A DNA stretch of 32,518 nt from Bacteroidia bacterium (GTDB lineage: Bacteria > Bacteroidota > Bacteroidia > 2-12-FULL-35-15), in NCBI GenBank assembly GCA_016786925.1, contig JAEUTU010000090.1, positions 1-32,518 of the forward strand, in the 5' to 3' direction. The translations under genes were made by a program, and so were the position numbers. Under the pieces are notes generated by a model. It saw only the letters and a list, made by a program, of their open reading frames with translations, did not search any database and had not been told where the DNA came from. Below, in pieces: positions 27,226 to 32,518 of this stretch (the first letter of the stretch is position 1; each line of letters opens with the position of its first letter).

Positions 27226-27382
27226 CCGGATGGGCAACTATTTCATAAATATACTAATATTTGCATGAGCAGGGAAAATACTGCCATTTTTTAGACTGCT
27301 TTTGTATGTGATTTTCCTTAAAAAGACAAGTGAAAAATTGTCCACAGGAAAGCTAAAAAAGCCTTATTTTAGCATACATAAC

Positions 27383-28138
27383 ATGACACTGCCAAACCGT
27401 CAATTAATATATTTTTTAGTTTACAAAAACCTTCAGCTAAAATACAAGCATTCGATACTTGGTTTTATGTGGAGTTTTTTGCATCCTTTTTTTTATTTAC
27501 TCATTTTCAATTTCGTTTTTTCCAAAGCATTCTCTCAAATTGAACATTATTCACTTTTTGTGATCAGTGGTTTGATCTTTTGGGTGTATTTCTCCGGTAG
27601 TTGTAATTCTTTGAGTCAGACTTTTATCCGGAATTCACAATTAATAAAATCATTGAACGTCAATAAGATCCTTTACGCACTATCGGAGCAAGGTGCTGAG
27701 TTATTTGGATTTTTATCTGGATTTATTCTGTTTTTGATCCTGATGCTTTACTTGGGAATGCCTTTGCATTGGAGCATTTTGTGGATCATTCCCATTATAC
27801 TTTTATTCTCTATTTTTTGTTTTGCATTGGGTTTGATCCTTGCCTCTTTGAATGTGTTTTTTAGGGACATTGGCATTTTGTGGAATACATTGAATCCGGC
27901 CTTGTTCTATCTTTCTCCTATTGCTTACTCAATAGATATCATTCCCTTGGAATACCAGCTTTATTTCAAGCTAAATCCTATGTATCATTTTTTGTTTGTT
28001 ATTCGCAATGTGCTTTATGAAGGCAACTCACCCTCTTTTATTCATTTGATGTATTGCACAATTATTACAATGGTAACTTTATTACTTGGGATCTTGATCT
28101 ATCGTAAAACAAATAATGGCTTTATATCCAATTTATGA
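27383..28138 (+). CDS. ABC-2 polysaccharide export permease (Wzm-like)
   Basis: 251 aa from the ATG at 27383, the normal size. The cytoplasmic N-terminus (YFLVYKNLQLKYKHSILGFMWSFLHP) is the typical Wzm/TagG amphipathic entry, followed by about six membrane helices and PLEYQLYFKLNPMYHFLFVIR near the end. It forms the channel for exporting a finished, lipid-linked polysaccharide chain. A longer frame from a TTG at 27302 has no family support. Its stop overlaps the ATPase start in an ATGA. Confidence 0.9.
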   Translation: MTLPNRQLIYFLVYKNLQLKYKHSILGFMWSFLHPFFYLLIFNFVFSKAFSQIEHYSLFVISGLIFWVYFSGSCNSLSQTFIRNSQLIKSLNVNKILYALSEQGAELFGFLSGFILFLILMLYLGMPLHWSILWIIPIILLFSIFCFALGLILASLNVFFRDIGILWNTLNPALFYLSPIAYSIDIIPLEYQLYFKLNPMYHFLFVIRNVLYEGNSPSFIHLMYCTIITMVTLLLGILIYRKTNNGFISNL

Positions 28139-28878
28139 AAGATCGTTTAGCCATAGAATTAAAAGATGTTTCGGTGAGTTACCTGCATAATAAAAAGGGA
28201 ATTCATTCGCTCAAAGACTTTTTTACCAAAGGCGCCTTTATTTCTCCATTTGAGAAAAAAGTAGTTTTGGAAGATTTGAATTTGCGTGTGTTTGAAGGGC
28301 AGTCCTTGGGAATATTGGGGAGAAACGGAGAAGGCAAAAGTACATTGTTACGTACCATAGCCGGGATCATGAAACCTGATAAGGGCATTTGCGAAGTACA
28401 TGTGGAGATATCGCCCCTATTGGCTTTAGGCGTTGGTTTGGAGTTAGAATTGACCGGTATAGAGAATATAAAGATCTATTTGGCTTTGAGTAATTGTTAT
28501 TCATCAACAACAATTAAAAGTAAGATCGATGAGATAGCTGCTTTTTCAGAACTATCTTATGAACAATTAAAATTGCCGATCAAAATGTATTCTACCGGAA
28601 TGCTATCACGTTTAGCTTTTAGTACCGTTATGGCTACTGAGCCTAAATTGTTGATGATAGATGAAGTGTTGGCTGTTGGAGATAAAGGTTTTCAGGAAAA
28701 GTGTAAAAAGAAAATTCATGAGATCAAGCAGAGTGGGGCAACCATTTTGTTTGTTTCACATAATCCGGATGAAGTGCTGGAAGTTTGTGAACGTGGTATT
28801 TGTTTGAAAGAGGGCAGGATCATTTGTGATGGATCGGCACAACAGGCCGTTGATGAATATAATAAGTTGTTTGTGTAG
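28135..28878 (+). CDS. ABC polysaccharide exporter ATPase (Wzt/TagH-like)
   Basis: 247 aa nucleotide-binding subunit partnering the Wzm-like permease. Walker A is GRNGEGKST (residues 62-70), the signature is YSTGMLSRLAF, Walker B is LLMIDEVLAVGD, and the switch His is in VSHNPDEV. The YSTGM signature and the EVLAVGD form are characteristic of polysaccharide/teichoic-acid exporters. It ends after the ATPase domain, with no C-terminal carbohydrate-binding domain, so recognition of a chain-terminal cap is not expected here. Two base pairs separate it from the GT2 gene. Confidence 0.92.
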   Translation: MKDRLAIELKDVSVSYLHNKKGIHSLKDFFTKGAFISPFEKKVVLEDLNLRVFEGQSLGILGRNGEGKSTLLRTIAGIMKPDKGICEVHVEISPLLALGVGLELELTGIENIKIYLALSNCYSSTTIKSKIDEIAAFSELSYEQLKLPIKMYSTGMLSRLAFSTVMATEPKLLMIDEVLAVGDKGFQEKCKKKIHEIKQSGATILFVSHNPDEVLEVCERGICLKEGRIICDGSAQQAVDEYNKLFV

Positions 28879-28880
28879 TT

Positions 28881-31031
28881 ATGCTGACCAGAAGAGATAA
28901 AGAGCGAATAGATAGGAACCAAGACTTGCTTGTGAAAAAGCAGCAGCAGGAGGGAACCTATGTGCTTGATGAAGAGAAAGAGATCGACCGTTATAAGACC
29001 GAACTAAAAAAGTCGAAAGCAGAGGTCAATCATTTGCATCAGCAATTGGCGAGTGCCTTTAAAAGTATTGATCAACTGATAAAGCGTGTTGCTGAATTAG
29101 AGAGTAGCCGATATTATAAGTTAAAGAAATTTATTTCCTTTTTTACCAGACGATTAAGTAATAATTTCAAAAAGGGTGACCGTAAAAATATATTCTCCAT
29201 TTTATATAATTACGTTTTTAAACGTGGAGTTAAAGTTGCACGTATCATTGCTGCTAAAATATTGAAGCATGTTTACTTATTAGTGGAAGTCAAGAAAGTA
29301 GTGATCGTGGAAGTATTTTCGGAAATGTTAGCCAATACTGCTGATTACTCACAATACCTCTATCGTAAGCAGATCAATAAAAGCAAACGGAAATTTATTC
29401 TTGGACAGATCAAAAATTTCAAACAAAAGCCGGTATTCAGTATTGTTATTCCTGTTTATGATCCACCGATCGACTTCTTCACACAGGCACTCGATTCTAT
29501 TGTAAATCAGTTATACCCTCATTGGGAAGTTTGTTTGGCGGATGATTGTTCGAAAGATCCGGAAGTTAAAGAGCTGATCGATGAATACGTGAAAAAATAC
29601 GAGCAGATAAAAGTTGTGTATCGCTCAGAAAATGGACATATTTCTAGAGCCTCCAATTCGGCTTTGGAATTAGCTAGCGGTGATTTTGTTGTGTTGATGG
29701 ATCAGGATGATCTTTTGCGTGAAGATGCTTTGTATGAAATGGCAAAGTTGATCAATCAGAAAAAAGAAGTGGATATGATCTACTCGGATGAAGATAAGAT
29801 CGATGAGAATGGCCTGCATTCTGTTCCACATTTTAAACCTGACTGGAGTCCGGATAGTTTATTGTCTCGTAATTACTTAGGGCATGTTTGTGCTTTCAAG
29901 ACAGAGCAATTAAGAGCAATTGGTGGCTGGAGAGTGGGGTTTGAAGGTAGTCAGGATTACGACCTTGTGTTGCGTTATACTGAGAAGTATACAAACATTT
30001 ACCACATTCCGGAAGTATTATATCATTGGCGAATTCATCGTGAAAGTGCAGCATCGGGTGAAACGGCTAAGCCCTATGCGTATCGTGCGGCTCAGGTGGC
30101 TCTTACAGAAGCCATGGAGCGTAGAGGATATGAAGGAGAGTTCGATTTTCTGGATGGCTTCAGAGGCTATCAGGTGCGGTTGAAGATCAAAGATCCAACT
30201 AAGCTTGTTAGCATTGTTATTCCAACTAAAAATAAGCATACGTATGTACGCAAGTGCATTGATTCTATCGTTAATAAATCAACGTATCGAAATTTTGAGA
30301 TCATACTTATTGATAATAATAGCGATGATAAGAAGTTTTTTAATCTCGTTAATCAATATAAAAAACAAACTAAATTCAAGTTCAAATATGTTCGTGATGA
30401 ACACCCGTTCAACTTTGCACGCTTAATGAATTTAGGTAGAAAGAATGCAAAAGGCGAGTATTTGTTATTATTGAATAATGATACTGAAGTAATTACTCCC
30501 GACTGGCTGGAGGCATTTATGGAGCATGTTCAGCGTCCGGAGATCGGTGTGGCCGGATGTAAATTACTGTATGAAGATGAAACCATTCAACATGCGGGTG
30601 TTGTTGTCGGATTAGGCGGTGTAGCAGGGCATGGACTAGTGAGAGAGGATCGATATGGTCCGGGCTATTTTAACTACATTAACTTATTGAACAATTATTC
30701 CGCCCTCACAGCTGCTTGCATCATGATGCGCATGGAGGTGTTTGATAAAGTAAAAGGATTTAGCGAAGAGTTTGTTGTTGAGTATAATGATGTTGATTTT
30801 TGCTTGAAAGTGCTGGAGGCCGGATACAGGAATGTGTATATCCCTCACATTGAATTGTTTCATTATGAATCCATTTCCAGAGGACATCCACATTCTACTA
30901 GTGAATCGTATAAGCGACATGTGATAGAGGTGAATAAATTCCGTAAGAAATGGATGAAATATGTAGATCATGATCCATGCTATAATCCGAATCTTACTGT
31001 AGGATCCGAAAACTTTGGTATTAAGATTTGA
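28881..31031 (+). CDS. Two-domain GT2 glycosyltransferase with N-terminal coiled coil
   Basis: 716 aa. Residues about 30-80 form a charged coiled coil (heptads rich in E/K/L), followed by a basic linker to about 180. The first GT-A domain (about 185-420) has FSIVIPVYDPP, the DQDD metal site (D274-D277) and GGWRVGFEGSQDYDLVLR. The second (about 440-700) has VSIVIPTKNKHTYVRKCIDS, LLLNNDTE, and a late FVVEYNDVDFCLKVLEAG. This fits a bifunctional polymerising or sequential transferase of glycan chains. The coiled coil may act as a length ruler or dock with the exporter; that is inference. Confidence 0.9.
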   Translation: MLTRRDKERIDRNQDLLVKKQQQEGTYVLDEEKEIDRYKTELKKSKAEVNHLHQQLASAFKSIDQLIKRVAELESSRYYKLKKFISFFTRRLSNNFKKGDRKNIFSILYNYVFKRGVKVARIIAAKILKHVYLLVEVKKVVIVEVFSEMLANTADYSQYLYRKQINKSKRKFILGQIKNFKQKPVFSIVIPVYDPPIDFFTQALDSIVNQLYPHWEVCLADDCSKDPEVKELIDEYVKKYEQIKVVYRSENGHISRASNSALELASGDFVVLMDQDDLLREDALYEMAKLINQKKEVDMIYSDEDKIDENGLHSVPHFKPDWSPDSLLSRNYLGHVCAFKTEQLRAIGGWRVGFEGSQDYDLVLRYTEKYTNIYHIPEVLYHWRIHRESAASGETAKPYAYRAAQVALTEAMERRGYEGEFDFLDGFRGYQVRLKIKDPTKLVSIVIPTKNKHTYVRKCIDSIVNKSTYRNFEIILIDNNSDDKKFFNLVNQYKKQTKFKFKYVRDEHPFNFARLMNLGRKNAKGEYLLLLNNDTEVITPDWLEAFMEHVQRPEIGVAGCKLLYEDETIQHAGVVVGLGGVAGHGLVREDRYGPGYFNYINLLNNYSALTAACIMMRMEVFDKVKGFSEEFVVEYNDVDFCLKVLEAGYRNVYIPHIELFHYESISRGHPHSTSESYKRHVIEVNKFRKKWMKYVDHDPCYNPNLTVGSENFGIKI

Positions 31032-31045
31032 TGTAATTTAGAACA

Positions 31046-32455
31046 ATGGTTTTCAGCTCCCCCATATTCCTATTTTGGTTTTTACCCTTGGTATTGTTCT
31101 GCTACTATTTAGTAGATCGAAAATACCGCAATGGAGTATTGTTGTTCTTTAGTTTGCTTTTCTACGGTTGGGGGGAAGGAGAGATGCTAACATTAATGCT
31201 AGTTTCTACACTTCTCAATTATGTCTTTGGAATTCAGATTGAAAAAGCAATAGTTGCATCTCGTTCAAAATGGATTTTGTTCCTAGGCGTAAGTTCTAAT
31301 CTCTGCCTTTTACTTTATTATAAATACGCCAACTTCTTTGTAGACAATTACAATTTCGCAGCTTCTCATTTAGGAATTGAAACAGTTACCTGGGAAAAAG
31401 TGATATTGCCTCTGGGTATTTCTTTTTATACTTTTCATGGTATCAGCTATATTATTGATGTTTACAGAAAGCATACCACCGCTCAGCGCGACCCATTTAA
31501 ACTGGCCTTGTATATCTCTTTTTTTCCTCAGCTGATAGCTGGTCCCATAATCCGCTATAAGGATGTGCAAGATCAAATAGATGATCGGAGAATAGATATT
31601 CCCTTATTTGCTTCAGGCATCAAGCGTTTTGTGATAGGTTTGGCCAAAAAGATCCTGATAGCCAATATCGTTGGACGAATTCCAGATATGGTCTTTAAAA
31701 TGTCAGAAACAGAATTAAATGCTTATTGGTCGTGGTTGGGTGTAATAGCTGTAGCAGTTCAACTCTATTTCGATTTTTCAGGTTACTCCGATATGGCGAT
31801 AGGTCTTGCACGTATGTTTGGTTTTCGTTTCCTCGAAAACTTTAATTATCCCTACATTTCTCAGTCCATGAAAGAATTTTGGACCCGTTGGCATATCTCA
31901 TTATCCAACTGGTTTAGAGATTATGTGTACTATCCTTTAGGCGGAAATAAAAAAGGAAAGTTCCGGATGCATTTGAACTTGTGGACGATCTTTTTACTGA
32001 ATGGTATATGGCATGGAGCCAATTGGTCATTCGTGATATTTGGGATCTATCATGGTTTTCTACTGACTTTTGAAAGAATTGGTTTTGATAAGGTCTTGAA
32101 TTTTATTCCAAGAGTTTTTCGTAGTGTTTATGTTTTTATTGCATTCGCTTTGGGTGATGTGTTGTTTTCAATTGAAGATATTCACCATGCCTATGCTTAT
32201 TATTGCTCTTTGTTTGATTTTTCAGCACCAGATCCATTTCATAGGATCCATTTGTATTTAACTGGTGAATGGTATTTTACGTTAATCCTTGGATTGGTTT
32301 TATCTATTCCTTCTGCTGAATTTCTGTTTTCAAAGATTAAAAATATAAAACAGAAACATCTACTTGAGACTTGTATCATTCTTTTATTGTTTGTCTTATC
32401 GGTGAGCGAATTGGCGAATACAAGTTATAACCCATTTATTTATTTCAGATTCTAA
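31046..32455 (+). CDS. MBOAT O-acyltransferase (AlgI/DltB-like)
   Basis: 469 aa, multi-pass. It opens MVFSSPIFLFWFLPLVL as in AlgI. Conserved family features are LPLGISFYTFHGISYIIDVYR, FFPQLIAGPI, LYFDFSGYSDMAIGLARMFGF, EFWTRWHISLSNWFRDYVYYPLGG and the catalytic-site His in LNGIWHGANW. These proteins transfer acyl groups (commonly acetyl) across the membrane onto extracellular polysaccharide. It follows the GT2 gene by 14 bp, so it probably modifies the glycan made by this locus. The next gene starts on the last base of its stop codon. Confidence 0.93.
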   Translation: MVFSSPIFLFWFLPLVLFCYYLVDRKYRNGVLLFFSLLFYGWGEGEMLTLMLVSTLLNYVFGIQIEKAIVASRSKWILFLGVSSNLCLLLYYKYANFFVDNYNFAASHLGIETVTWEKVILPLGISFYTFHGISYIIDVYRKHTTAQRDPFKLALYISFFPQLIAGPIIRYKDVQDQIDDRRIDIPLFASGIKRFVIGLAKKILIANIVGRIPDMVFKMSETELNAYWSWLGVIAVAVQLYFDFSGYSDMAIGLARMFGFRFLENFNYPYISQSMKEFWTRWHISLSNWFRDYVYYPLGGNKKGKFRMHLNLWTIFLLNGIWHGANWSFVIFGIYHGFLLTFERIGFDKVLNFIPRVFRSVYVFIAFALGDVLFSIEDIHHAYAYYCSLFDFSAPDPFHRIHLYLTGEWYFTLILGLVLSIPSAEFLFSKIKNIKQKHLLETCIILLLFVLSVSELANTSYNPFIYFRF

Positions 32456-32518
32456 TGAAGAACCTACTCTTGAAATATATCCTTCCTTTTACAGCATCCA
32501 TGCTTGTGGGGTATTTCT
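32455..32518 (+). CDS. Start of a gene translationally coupled to the MBOAT gene (partial)
   Basis: The ATG at 32455 overlaps the MBOAT TAA by one base. Only 21 codons are visible: MKNLLLKYILPFTASMLVGYF, a basic-then-hydrophobic segment typical of a membrane anchor. By analogy with AlgI partners, an AlgJ/AlgX-like or SGNH-type periplasmic acetyltransferase would be expected. That is inference from position only. Confidence 0.5.
   Translation, partial: MKNLLLKYILPFTASMLVGYF

Noticed and set aside
27302..27382. Longer start for the export permease
   Set aside because: It begins with TTG and gives a Lys-rich leader with no counterpart in Wzm/TagG proteins; the ATG at 27383 is better.

Overview
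The window comes from a Bacteroidota chromosome. By eye it is AT-rich (roughly 40% GC). Three proteins are built like type IX secretion (T9SS) cargo: a Sec signal peptide, with PNP-type C-terminal sorting domains visible in two of them. Other phylum-typical families are an S46 dipeptidyl-peptidase, multihaem cytochrome lipoproteins with TPRs, and weak TAnnTTTG-like promoter elements. I cannot name the genus.

Layout. (1) 1-3792, minus: the N-terminal 1264 residues of a giant secreted repeat protein. It holds thirteen Ig-like units of about 88 aa and runs off the left edge. (2) 3897-9818: a mixed block with an SDR oxidoreductase, a small outer-membrane beta-barrel, a SanA/YdcF-like protein, a UbiA-family prenyltransferase with a small membrane protein, a subtilisin-like T9SS protease and an unknown exported protein. 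(3) 9959-12536: EttA (ABC-F), a strong terminator, and a membrane-anchored protein with two EF-hand-like loops. (4) 12539-13471: a secreted protein separated from its own T9SS sorting domain by one in-frame amber codon. (5) 13579-15729: an S46 peptidase preceding (on the minus strand) a perfect 44-bp palindromic terminator. (6) 15907-19995: hisS, a GxxExxY/PD-(D/E)xK cassette between inverted repeats, trmD and bioA; bioA is bracketed by an ATTCGTAT-rich repeat. (7) 20074-23884: a queuosine-precursor transporter, a seven-haem TPR lipoprotein and MltG. (8) 23881 to the right edge: a cell-surface polysaccharide locus. A minus-strand arm carries an O-antigen ligase/polymerase-like protein and two GT4 glycosyltransferases. 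A plus-strand arm carries an ABC-2 export permease and ATPase, a two-domain GT2, an MBOAT O-acyltransferase and the start of a further gene.

The surface polysaccharide locus reads as a unit. GT4 and GT2 enzymes would build a glycan at the membrane, the Wzm/Wzt-like transporter would export it, the ligase/polymerase-like protein would extend or attach it, and the MBOAT protein would acylate it. The rest is housekeeping (hisS, trmD, ettA, bioA, mltG) mixed with secreted and surface proteins.

No tRNA, rRNA, CRISPR array or insertion sequence with a transposase was recognised. The points most worth a second look are the GxxExxY cassette filling the gap between the hisS and trmD stop codons, the amber-split T9SS protein, the two-unit higher-order period of the giant repeat protein, the repeats bracketing bioA, and a strong excess of GATC.
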